Source of the DNA: Nocardia donostiensis
Lineage (GTDB): Bacteria; Actinomycetota; Actinomycetes; Mycobacteriales; Mycobacteriaceae
Assembly (NCBI RefSeq): GCF_002081715.1
Contig: NZ_MUKP01000035.1
Span: 1 to 52,928 of the forward strand
Direction: 5' to 3'
Length of the DNA stretch: 52,928 nucleotides
Shown piece by piece: positions 1 to 7,169 of this stretch (position 1 is the stretch's first letter; each line of letters begins with the position of its first letter). Under the pieces are notes generated by a model. It saw only the letters and a program-made list of their open reading frames with translations. It was not told the DNA's origin and made no database searches. The position numbers were made by a program, and so were the translations under genes.

Positions 1-167
1 TACACCTCGAGGTCGATATATCCGCGGGAGATCTGCTGGAACGGCCCCAGCGGCACCGTCAGGCACAGCGTGGTGAACACCGCGGCCAGCAGCGGTAGCA
101 GCCACACGGCGCGTGGGAGCGTGCGGTCTCCGGGGAGCACGGCGGTACGAGTGGGAGCGTTCCTCAT
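1..167 (-). CDS. Membrane protein, N-terminal fragment cut by window edge
   Basis: Reading the reverse strand from the ATG at 165-167 gives an open frame of 55 codons that runs off the window at base 1. The visible part has a short basic start (MRNAPTRTAVLPGDRTLPR) and then a strongly hydrophobic stretch (about residues 20-41), as expected for a signal anchor or first membrane segment. It is divergent from pheS. The family cannot be recognised from this piece; a polytopic envelope protein is plausible because M. tuberculosis has a membrane protein (Rv1648) at the same place beside pheS. That comparison is from memory. Confidence 0.6.
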   Translation of the reverse strand, partial: MRNAPTRTAVLPGDRTLPRAVWLLPLLAAVFTTLCLTVPLGPFQQISRGYIDLEV

Positions 168-387
168 CCCCGGGGACTCTACCGGCTCCACGGCCCCCTC
201 TCGTGGTCGCGACGGCCGCGGACATGGCGGTCCCGGTCATAGCCGAGGACATGAGGACACACCGCCGGGTAATCCGGATGAACCGCTCGCAACGCATCGA
301 ATACGATTCGACCAGCAGCAATATGGAATACGGGGCAGGCAGCCAGCCGGGCCCGCCAACCGATCCCCAGGGGAGAGACGAAAGATC

Positions 388-1464
388 GTGGCCGACGACA
401 ACGAGGCAGTCGCGCAGACCGGCGACGGACAGCATCCCGAACTGACCGAGGAGGCGCTGGCCGCGGCCGCGGCGGCCGCTGAGAAGGCATTCGCCGCTGC
501 TGCTGACCTGGACGCGCTCGCGGTCGCGAAAACCGAGCATCTCGGCGGCAAGGCGCCGCTGGCGCTGGCCCAGCGGGCGCTGGGTTCGCTGCCGAAAGCG
601 CAGAAGGCCGATGCCGGTAAACGCGTGAATGTGGCCCGCAAGCGGGTGTCGGAGGCGTTCGAGTCGCGGCGCGAGGTGCTGCTCGCCGAACGCGACGCCG
701 CGGTGCTGGTCGCCGAGACCATCGACGTGACCCTGCCCGCCCGTCGCGCACCGATCGGGGCGCGGCATCCCATCACCGTCATCTCCGAACAGGTCGCCGA
801 CGTGTTCGTCGCGATGGGATGGGAGGTCGCCGAAGGCCCCGAAGTGGAAACTGAGCACTTCAACTTCGACGCCCTGAACTTCCTGCCCGACCATCCGGCC
901 CGCACCATGCAGGACACCTTCCATATCGCGCCGGAGGGTTCCCGGCAGGTGCTGCGCACACACACCTCCCCTGTACAGGTGCGCTCGATGCTGGAGCGGG
1001 AGCTGCCGATCTATGTGGTCTGTCCTGGCCGCACCTTCCGCACCGACGAGCTCGACGCCACCCACACCCCGGTGTTCTCCCAGGTCGAGGGGCTTGCGGT
1101 GGACAAGGGCCTGACCATGGCCCATCTGCGCGGCACCCTGGAGGCGTTCGCGCGTGCCCTGTTCGGGCCGCAGACCCGGACCAGGATCCGCCCCAACTAC
1201 TTCCCGTTCACCGAGCCCTCGGCCGAGGTCGACGTGTGGTTCCCGGACAAGAAGGGCGGTGCGGGCTGGGTCGAATGGGGCGGTTGCGGCATGGTGAACC
1301 CGAAGGTGCTGATCGCCAGCGGTATCGACCCCGAGGTGTACAGCGGGTTCGCGTTCGGGATGGGCTTGGAGCGGACCTTGCAGTTCCGCAACGGCATCCC
1401 CGATATGCGCGACATGGTCGAAGGTGACGTGCGTTTCACGCTGCCCTTCGGTGTCCGGTCCTGA
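388..1464 (+). CDS. pheS: Phenylalanine--tRNA ligase alpha subunit
   Basis: Catalytic subunit of the cytoplasmic alpha2-beta2 phenylalanyl-tRNA synthetase, which charges tRNA-Phe. The 358-residue length is normal. An N-terminal alpha-helical, Ala-rich tRNA-binding arm (about residues 20-115) precedes the class II core. Visible core signatures are RTHTSPVQ (about 190-197), the motif 2 region RTFRTDELDATHTPVFSQVE (about 216-235) and the motif 3 segment FGMGLERTLQFRNGIPDMRD near the C terminus. The open frame extends upstream to base 70, but GTG at 388 is chosen because it is preceded by GGGGAGAG and gives the family N terminus. pheT follows after 30 bases, so the two are co-transcribed. Bases 168-387 hold no recognisable gene or T-box. 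Confidence 0.96.
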   Translation: MADDNEAVAQTGDGQHPELTEEALAAAAAAAEKAFAAAADLDALAVAKTEHLGGKAPLALAQRALGSLPKAQKADAGKRVNVARKRVSEAFESRREVLLAERDAAVLVAETIDVTLPARRAPIGARHPITVISEQVADVFVAMGWEVAEGPEVETEHFNFDALNFLPDHPARTMQDTFHIAPEGSRQVLRTHTSPVQVRSMLERELPIYVVCPGRTFRTDELDATHTPVFSQVEGLAVDKGLTMAHLRGTLEAFARALFGPQTRTRIRPNYFPFTEPSAEVDVWFPDKKGGAGWVEWGGCGMVNPKVLIASGIDPEVYSGFAFGMGLERTLQFRNGIPDMRDMVEGDVRFTLPFGVRS

Positions 1465-1494
1465 CCCCCTTCGATCGAGAGAGCGAAAACCCAA

Positions 1495-4005
1495 GTGCGA
1501 GTAGCGCAGTCCTGGCTGACCGAAATCATCCGGCGCACCACCCCTGACTGGTCGGTGACCCCGGAAGAGCTCGACGCCGGTTTCGTCCGGGTCGGGCTGG
1601 AGGTCGAAGAGGTCGACAAGCTGGAGCGGGTCGGCGGCGAGATCGAAAAACCGCTGGTGGTGGGGCGGGTCGCCGAGATCACCGAGCTGACCGAGTTCAA
1701 GAAACCCATCCGCTTCTGCAAGGTCGATATCGGCGAACCCGAACTGCAGGAGATCGTGTGCGGCGCCCGCAACTTCGCGGTCGGCGACCTGGTGGTCGTG
1801 GTTCTGCCCGGCGGTGTGCTGCCCGGTGGTTTCGCCATCTCGTCGCGGAAAACCTACGGGCACATCTCGAACGGCATGATCTGCTCGGTAGCCGAACTCG
1901 GTATCGGCAAGGACCACTCCGGCATCCTGGTGCTGGAGCCGGGTAGCGCCGAACCGGGCGCCGACGCCAATGAGCTGCTCGGCCTCGACGACACCGTCAT
2001 CGAGCTCAACATCACCCCCGACCGAGGCTACTGCTTCTCGTTGCGTGGCCTGGCCCGCGAACTGGCCTGCGGTTTCGACCTGGAATTCGCTGACCCCGCG
2101 GTGCGTTCGCTGCCCGACGCCGACCCCGCCGCCGACGCTGCCTGGCCGGTGCGGCTGGAGCCGGAATCGCAGTGCACCCGTTTCGCGGTGCGCCGAGTCA
2201 CCGGGGTCGACCCGAATGCGGTGAGCCCGTGGTGGCTGCAGCGCAGGCTGCTGCTGGCCGGGGTGCGGCCGATTTCGCCCGCGGTGGACGTCACCAACTA
2301 CGTGATGCTCGAACTCGGCCAGCCGTTGCACGCTTTCGACGCCGCGGCACTGTCCGGTGAGCTGGTGGTGCGGCAGGCGCGTCAGGGCGAGAAGCTGCGC
2401 ACCCTCGACGACACCGAGCGAGTGCTCGACCCCGAAGACGTCGTGATCGCCGACGATTCCGGTGTCGTCTCGCTGGCCGGTGTGATGGGCGGCGCGAGCA
2501 CCGAGGTCGGCGCCGACACCACCGATGTGGTGCTCGAGGCGGCGACCTGGAATCCGCTGCTGGTCTACCGCACCGCGCGCAGGCACAAGCTGGTGTCGGA
2601 GGCGAGTAAACGTTACGAGCGGGTGGTCGACCCGGAGATCAATCTCGCCGCCCTCGACCGCGCGGCCGCCCTGCTGGCCGAGATCGCAGGCGGCACCGTG
2701 GTACCCGCGCTCACCGATGTGCGGGTGCCGACCGAACCGCCCGCCGCGATCCGGATGGATATCGATCAGGCAGACCGGGTCGCCGGGGTGGTGTACCCGA
2801 CGGGGACGTCGGCGCGCAGGCTCAGCCAGATCGGGTGTGTCGTCGAGGTCGGCGTCAGCGAAACCGGACACGGCCAGCTGGTTGTCACTCCGCCGAGCTG
2901 GCGGCCCGATCTGGTGCAGCCCGCCGATCTGGTCGAGGAGGTGCTGCGGCTGGAGGGGCTCGACCGGATTCCGCTGGTGCTGCCCGCCGCTCCCGCAGGC
3001 CGCGGGCTCACCCCGATCCAGCGTCGCCGTCGTGCGGTGAGCCGGGCGTTGGCGTTCGCGGGGTGTGTCGAGGTGCCGCCGCCGGTGTTCCTGCCCGCAG
3101 GCGTGTTCGACGTGTGGGGTCTGGACGCCGACGATCCGCGCCGCCACACCACCCGGGTGCTCAACCCGCTGGACGTCGAGCGCTCCGAGCTGGCAACCAC
3201 CCTGCTGCCGGGACTTCTGGAAGTGGCCGCCCGCAATATCTCCCGCGGCGCCCGCGACCTCGCGCTGTACGGTATCGCACAGGTGGTGCTGCCAGGTCCG
3301 CAGACCAAGCCGGTGCCGCCGCTGCCGGTGGACCGCCGCCCGACCGACGAACAGATCACAAAACTGCTGGCGTCGCTGCCCGAGCAGCCGCAGCATGTCG
3401 CGGTGGTGCTGACCGGGCGCCGGGAGCCGCGCGGGCCGTGGGGGCCGGGCCGTCAGGCCGAAGCCGCCGACGCGTTCGCCCTCGCCGATGTGGTCGCCGA
3501 CGCCGCCGGTGTGACCATCCGGCGGCGCCCAGGCAAGTACCTGCCGTGGCATCCGGGTCGCTGCGCGGAACTGGTGGTCGATGACGTGGTCGTCGGATAC
3601 GCGGGTGAACTGCATCCGGCGGTGCTGGAGCGGGCGGGCCTGCCTGCTCGCACCTGTGCCTTCGAACTCGAGCTGGACGCGCTGCCACTGCGGGAAGCGC
3701 GCCCGGTTCCCGCGATCTCCCCGTTCCCGGCGGTGCTGCAGGACGTGTCGGTGAGCGTCGACCGCGAGATGCCTGCGGCCCGGGTCGAATCCGCGCTGCG
3801 TGCAGGCGGCGGCGAACTGCTCGAAGATATCGCGCTGTTCGACGTGTACGAGGGCGCCCAGGCGGGGGAGGGCCGCAAATCCCTCACCTACGCGCTGCGG
3901 TTCCGGGCGCCTGATCGCACCCTCACCGAAGATGAAGCCAGCGCGGCCCGTGACGCCGCGGTGTCCGCCGCAGCGGCCGCGGTCGGCGCGGTGCTGCGTT
4001 CTTGA
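1495..4005 (+). CDS. pheT: Phenylalanine--tRNA ligase beta subunit
   Basis: Large non-catalytic subunit of phenylalanyl-tRNA synthetase; it carries the editing site and binds tRNA. At 836 residues it is full length. Recognisable in order: the tRNA-binding EMAP/OB domain (about 45-155, with KPIRFCKVDIG and VCGARNF), the B3/B4 editing domain (ITPDRGYCFSLRGLARELA; VDVTNYVMLELGQPLHAFD; LAGVMGG), the B5 domain (about 410-490) and a C-terminal ferredoxin-like anticodon-binding domain (about 740-835, SPFPAVLQDVSVSVDREM). The GTG start at 1495 follows GAGAGAG. It is the second gene of the pheST pair; the next hydrolase begins three bases after its stop. Confidence 0.96.
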   Translation: MRVAQSWLTEIIRRTTPDWSVTPEELDAGFVRVGLEVEEVDKLERVGGEIEKPLVVGRVAEITELTEFKKPIRFCKVDIGEPELQEIVCGARNFAVGDLVVVVLPGGVLPGGFAISSRKTYGHISNGMICSVAELGIGKDHSGILVLEPGSAEPGADANELLGLDDTVIELNITPDRGYCFSLRGLARELACGFDLEFADPAVRSLPDADPAADAAWPVRLEPESQCTRFAVRRVTGVDPNAVSPWWLQRRLLLAGVRPISPAVDVTNYVMLELGQPLHAFDAAALSGELVVRQARQGEKLRTLDDTERVLDPEDVVIADDSGVVSLAGVMGGASTEVGADTTDVVLEAATWNPLLVYRTARRHKLVSEASKRYERVVDPEINLAALDRAAALLAEIAGGTVVPALTDVRVPTEPPAAIRMDIDQADRVAGVVYPTGTSARRLSQIGCVVEVGVSETGHGQLVVTPPSWRPDLVQPADLVEEVLRLEGLDRIPLVLPAAPAGRGLTPIQRRRRAVSRALAFAGCVEVPPPVFLPAGVFDVWGLDADDPRRHTTRVLNPLDVERSELATTLLPGLLEVAARNISRGARDLALYGIAQVVLPGPQTKPVPPLPVDRRPTDEQITKLLASLPEQPQHVAVVLTGRREPRGPWGPGRQAEAADAFALADVVADAAGVTIRRRPGKYLPWHPGRCAELVVDDVVVGYAGELHPAVLERAGLPARTCAFELELDALPLREARPVPAISPFPAVLQDVSVSVDREMPAARVESALRAGGGELLEDIALFDVYEGAQAGEGRKSLTYALRFRAPDRTLTEDEASAARDAAVSAAAAAVGAVLRS

Positions 4006-4008
4006 CCG

Positions 4009-4806
4009 ATGCCTGCGCGGGGAGCACGGTATCGCCGGGTGGGGCATCCGGCCCGCCCGGTGATGCACGCGTTGACCTACCAGCCGACACGACGGATCGA
4101 GCAGACTCCGTCGGCGCTCGGGCTGGACTACACCGACCTGTCCATCCCGACCGCCGACGGGCAGACACTGCACGCATGGTGGTTACGCTCCCCGCGCTCG
4201 GTCGGTCACGTGCTGTTCGGTCACGGCAACGCCGGAAATATCGGCGACCGGGTCCCGATCTATGCGCTGCTGACCGAGGCAGGGTTCGACGTGCTCGCCT
4301 TCGACTACCGCGGTTACGGTCGCAGTACCGGCAGACCCGATGAACCCGGTACGGCGCTGGATGCCCGCGCTGCAAGGAAGGTGCTGCTCGAACAGCCGGG
4401 AGTCGCCGAGGAAAGGGTGCTTTACCTGGGGAAATCCCTGGGCGGCGCGGTGATGACCGAACTCGCGGTGGTGCATCCGCCCGCCGGGCTGATCCTGATG
4501 TCCACCTTCACCGGGTTGCGCGCCGTGGCGCGGTCGCTGTATCCGTTCCTACCCGCACCGCTGATCCCCGACGCCTACCCGACCCTGCGCCGCATCGGTG
4601 CGTTGCGCGCCCCGCTGCTGCTCATGCATGGCGACAACGACGAACTGATCCCGCTGAGCCACGCGGACCGCATCTACGCCGCCGCCCCGGAACCCAAACA
4701 GCTCGTCATCTATCCAGGTGCTGGGCACAACGACATCATCGCGCAGGCGATGACGGAGTGGACCGCGACCATCACCGGTTGGGCGCGAGACAACGGTCTC
4801 TGCTGA
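4009..4806 (+). CDS. Alpha/beta hydrolase (ABHD13/BAAT-like family)
   Basis: Single-domain alpha/beta hydrolase of up to 265 residues. The oxyanion segment FGHGNAGN (about 70-77), the nucleophile elbow GKSLGG (Ser about 143), the acid in MHGDNDELIP and the His in YPGAGHNDI make a complete catalytic triad. This pattern matches the small serine hydrolases related to human ABHD13, usually annotated as alpha/beta hydrolase or lysophospholipase. The natural substrate is unknown. The start is uncertain: ATG 4009 lies three bases after the pheT stop, but ATG 4063 (MHALTYQP) gives a more typical N terminus. Close spacing suggests read-through from pheST. Confidence 0.85.
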   Translation: MPARGARYRRVGHPARPVMHALTYQPTRRIEQTPSALGLDYTDLSIPTADGQTLHAWWLRSPRSVGHVLFGHGNAGNIGDRVPIYALLTEAGFDVLAFDYRGYGRSTGRPDEPGTALDARAARKVLLEQPGVAEERVLYLGKSLGGAVMTELAVVHPPAGLILMSTFTGLRAVARSLYPFLPAPLIPDAYPTLRRIGALRAPLLLMHGDNDELIPLSHADRIYAAAPEPKQLVIYPGAGHNDIIAQAMTEWTATITGWARDNGLC

Positions 4807-4807
4807 A

Positions 4808-4825
4808 CCGGTGGTATCGCACCGG
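4808..4825 (+). terminator. Small hairpin after hydrolase stop codon
   Basis: CCGGTG-GTATCG-CACCGG forms a perfect six-pair stem two bases after the hydrolase stop. There is no U-tract, so it is at most a weak or Rho-assisted terminator of the pheST-hydrolase unit. Confidence 0.25.
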
Positions 4826-4987
4826 CCTTCCTCGACCGGTCGGTGCGGGCGGCCGAGGACTGTATCGATGGCACATCGCATGCCGGTCGCACGCTGTTAT
4901 ACCGTGCGTCAGCGCTGCTGCCGCCTTTGTGAACCGAGTGCCCTGCGGCGCTGAGCGGGCGCGCGAGGCGCTGCGTAGCCTGGCGGT

Positions 4988-5497
4988 ATGAGTGATCCTC
5001 GCGAAGACGATCCTGCTGTGCTCGCTACCCGCCTCGCGGCGTTATCCGATGATCAACTGCTGGCCGTGCTGAGCGTGGTGACCGCGGGACGTCCGGCGCT
5101 GGAGCCGGTGTACGAGGTGCTGACCCGGCTGCTCGCCGAGCGGGGAGCGGGAGCGCCCGACAGCGGTGTGTCCCCCGGCACTGCGAATGATTCCGGCTAT
5201 CGCGACCTCGGGCCCGATGCGGTTGTGCCTCAGCTCGGGGGCGGGCACGGTGTGATATCGGAAGCATCGGCCGATACCGCGGCCGGGGTGGGTGGGTACA
5301 CCTCAGGTGGAGTACCTACTTTCGAGTCAGTTCGGGATAAGCTCGAACAGCGCTTCGGCACGTCCCAGGGCATGGGCGAACTGGACCGGCAGTCCCCGGC
5401 GGGCCGCAGCGCCGAGGAACAATTCGAGGCGCGCGAAAGAGCAGCGCGTGAGCGTCTGGAACAGATACGGAAGTCGATGCGTGACGATCGCGCGTAA
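4988..5497 (+). CDS. Uncharacterised actinobacterial protein
   Basis: A 169-residue acidic protein with no family I recognise. The first 55 residues are predicted helical (LATRLAALSDDQLLAVLSVV). The middle is Gly/Ser/Asp-rich and probably disordered, and the last 45 residues are a highly charged helix (EEQFEARERAARERLEQIRK) that could form a coiled coil. No signal peptide or membrane segment is visible. The start is firm: a -10-like TAGCCT at 4976-4981 is followed by six bases and then the ATG, the spacing expected of a leaderless transcript. The next unknown gene starts 36 bases downstream on the same strand, so the two may work together. Confidence 0.75.
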   Translation: MSDPREDDPAVLATRLAALSDDQLLAVLSVVTAGRPALEPVYEVLTRLLAERGAGAPDSGVSPGTANDSGYRDLGPDAVVPQLGGGHGVISEASADTAAGVGGYTSGGVPTFESVRDKLEQRFGTSQGMGELDRQSPAGRSAEEQFEARERAARERLEQIRKSMRDDRA

Positions 5498-5533
5498 TGA
5501 GCCCACGGTCTGGCCCGGCGCCGGTAACGATGG

Positions 5534-6586
5534 GTGGATTCCATGACCGAGCCGCATGGGCATGCGCGGCGAATCGCGGAGCGGCTGCTCGACGCGCAGG
5601 TCGAGTACCTGCTGGGTGAGGTGAGCGGCGACCGGTTCGCCGATGTCGTCGCCCGCGATGTGGCGGCGGTGCTCCAGGTCGCCGACACGATCGAATACCG
5701 GGAAGTGGCTCCCGTCGAGCAGGCCGGGCAGACCGTCTCCACTGTGATGGACTTGATCGGCGGCAGCCCGGTGATCGCCGATATGGTCGGGGTGTTCGCC
5801 GACGCGATCTACGACAATATCGCAGGCAACGACGACTACACCCTCGGTGAAGTGGTCGAACGCGAACCGGTGGAAGCGCTGCTGGAGAAGATCTTCGCCA
5901 TGCACCAGGCCCAGGAACGCATCCTGGACCGCCTCACCGAAAGTCCGCTGGTGGCCACCGTGGCCGCGAAATTCGTGGACAAACTGCTCAGCGATTTCAT
6001 GCAGGCCAACCGGGAACGCGCCGAGAAGATCCCCGGTATGTCGTCGTTGATGTCGCTGGGACAGTCGGCCGCCAGCCGGGCGCGCAAAGCCGCCGACAAC
6101 AACACTTTCCTCGGCGATATGGCAGGTAAGGGCGCACTGTTCGCGCTGCGCCGCACCAACAACGCGATCCGGGAAATGCTGCGCGACGCCCCCGTGCACG
6201 ACGCGGCAATGGAATTCTGGGACCTGCACGCCGACGAACCGGTGAGCGGTCTGCGGGATTACCTCACCCAGCAGGATCTGCGTGATCTGGTGCTGCTGTG
6301 CTACGAGATCGCGGTCACCACCAGGGAAAAAGAGTACTTCGGCCTGCTGGTCGAGGAATGCGTGCAGGTCTTCCACAGCAAATACGGCGACTACACCCTG
6401 GCCGCGATGCTGCCGGAGCTCGGCCTCACCGCCGACGACATCACCGCCGAAATCCTGCGCTACGGTCCCGCCGTCATCGAAGCCGCTAAACGCGACGGAG
6501 TACTCGCCGGGCTGATCCGGGAACGACTCGAACCGTTCTTCCTGTCCGATGAGGTGCTCGGCATCCTCGGCGGCACTGCGTGCTGA
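5534..6586 (+). CDS. Uncharacterised conserved protein, mostly alpha-helical
   Basis: A 350-residue soluble protein with no recognised domain. It is rich in amphipathic helices and has no signal peptide. Segments such as LVATVAAKFVDKLLSDFMQANRERAEKIPG and RDLVLLCYEIAVTTREKEYFGLLVEECVQVF look like an all-helical fold. High third-position GC over the whole length supports real coding. GTG 5534 and ATG 5543 are both possible starts; neither has a strong ribosome binding site. It follows another unknown gene on the same strand, which suggests an actinobacterial two-gene unit of unknown role. Confidence 0.75.
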   Translation: MDSMTEPHGHARRIAERLLDAQVEYLLGEVSGDRFADVVARDVAAVLQVADTIEYREVAPVEQAGQTVSTVMDLIGGSPVIADMVGVFADAIYDNIAGNDDYTLGEVVEREPVEALLEKIFAMHQAQERILDRLTESPLVATVAAKFVDKLLSDFMQANRERAEKIPGMSSLMSLGQSAASRARKAADNNTFLGDMAGKGALFALRRTNNAIREMLRDAPVHDAAMEFWDLHADEPVSGLRDYLTQQDLRDLVLLCYEIAVTTREKEYFGLLVEECVQVFHSKYGDYTLAAMLPELGLTADDITAEILRYGPAVIEAAKRDGVLAGLIRERLEPFFLSDEVLGILGGTAC

Positions 6587-6681
6587 ACCATCTCTGTCCG
6601 AGGCGTCAACCCCTTCGACCGATGAATTTGTCGGTGTGCCTGTGTCTAATCGGATAACGGATACCAACAGAGGAGAATTCG

Positions 6682-7101
6682 ATGAGCAACGGTAAAGATC
6701 TCGCGCTGTCGCATGTGGGATTGCTGGTGGGTGATCAGCAGCAGGCGCTGGAGTTCTATCGGGATGTGATCGGCTTGGAGGTGCGCGCCGATATGGAGCT
6801 CGGTGAGTGGCGCTGGGTAACGGTGGGGCCCGCGGGGCAGCCGGGGATCGAGTTCATTCTCGAAACGCCCGAGATAGCGCCGGAAGGGCCCATGCGGGAG
6901 GCGGCGCGGGCGCGGCTGGCCGGCGGGGCGCAGGGGACGTTGATCTTCACCACCGACGCCGTGGACGACACCTTCGCGCGACTGCGGGACGCCGGTGTCG
7001 CGGTCACCCAGGAGCCGATCGACCAGCCGTACGGGGTGCGTGACTGTGGTTTCCGCGATCCGTGGGGTAATGAGCTGCGCTTCTCGCAGTGGCCGAGCTG
7101 A
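6682..7101 (+). CDS. VOC superfamily (glyoxalase/dioxygenase-fold) protein
   Basis: 139 residues with the paired beta-alpha-beta-beta-beta modules of the vicinal oxygen chelate fold. LSHVGLLVGDQQQALEFYRDVIGLEVR is the classic first module with a metal-ligand His, and VRDCGFRDPWGNELRFSQ is the C-terminal module with the ligand Glu. The family includes glyoxalase I, bleomycin and fosfomycin resistance proteins and dioxygenases, and sequence alone does not say which reaction is catalysed. A good AGAGGAGA ribosome binding site precedes the ATG. It appears to be transcribed alone, with a putative promoter in 6600-6660. Confidence 0.87.
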   Translation: MSNGKDLALSHVGLLVGDQQQALEFYRDVIGLEVRADMELGEWRWVTVGPAGQPGIEFILETPEIAPEGPMREAARARLAGGAQGTLIFTTDAVDDTFARLRDAGVAVTQEPIDQPYGVRDCGFRDPWGNELRFSQWPS

Positions 7102-7169
7102 CCAGCGCCCGACACGATTGTGCGCGGCGTCGCCTACCGCGGCGCCGGTAACGGCAATACTGTCTGGTC

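Noticed and set aside
168..387. T-box or Phe leader peptide before pheS
   Set aside because: No Phe-codon run, no T-box consensus and no terminator/antiterminator pair was seen.
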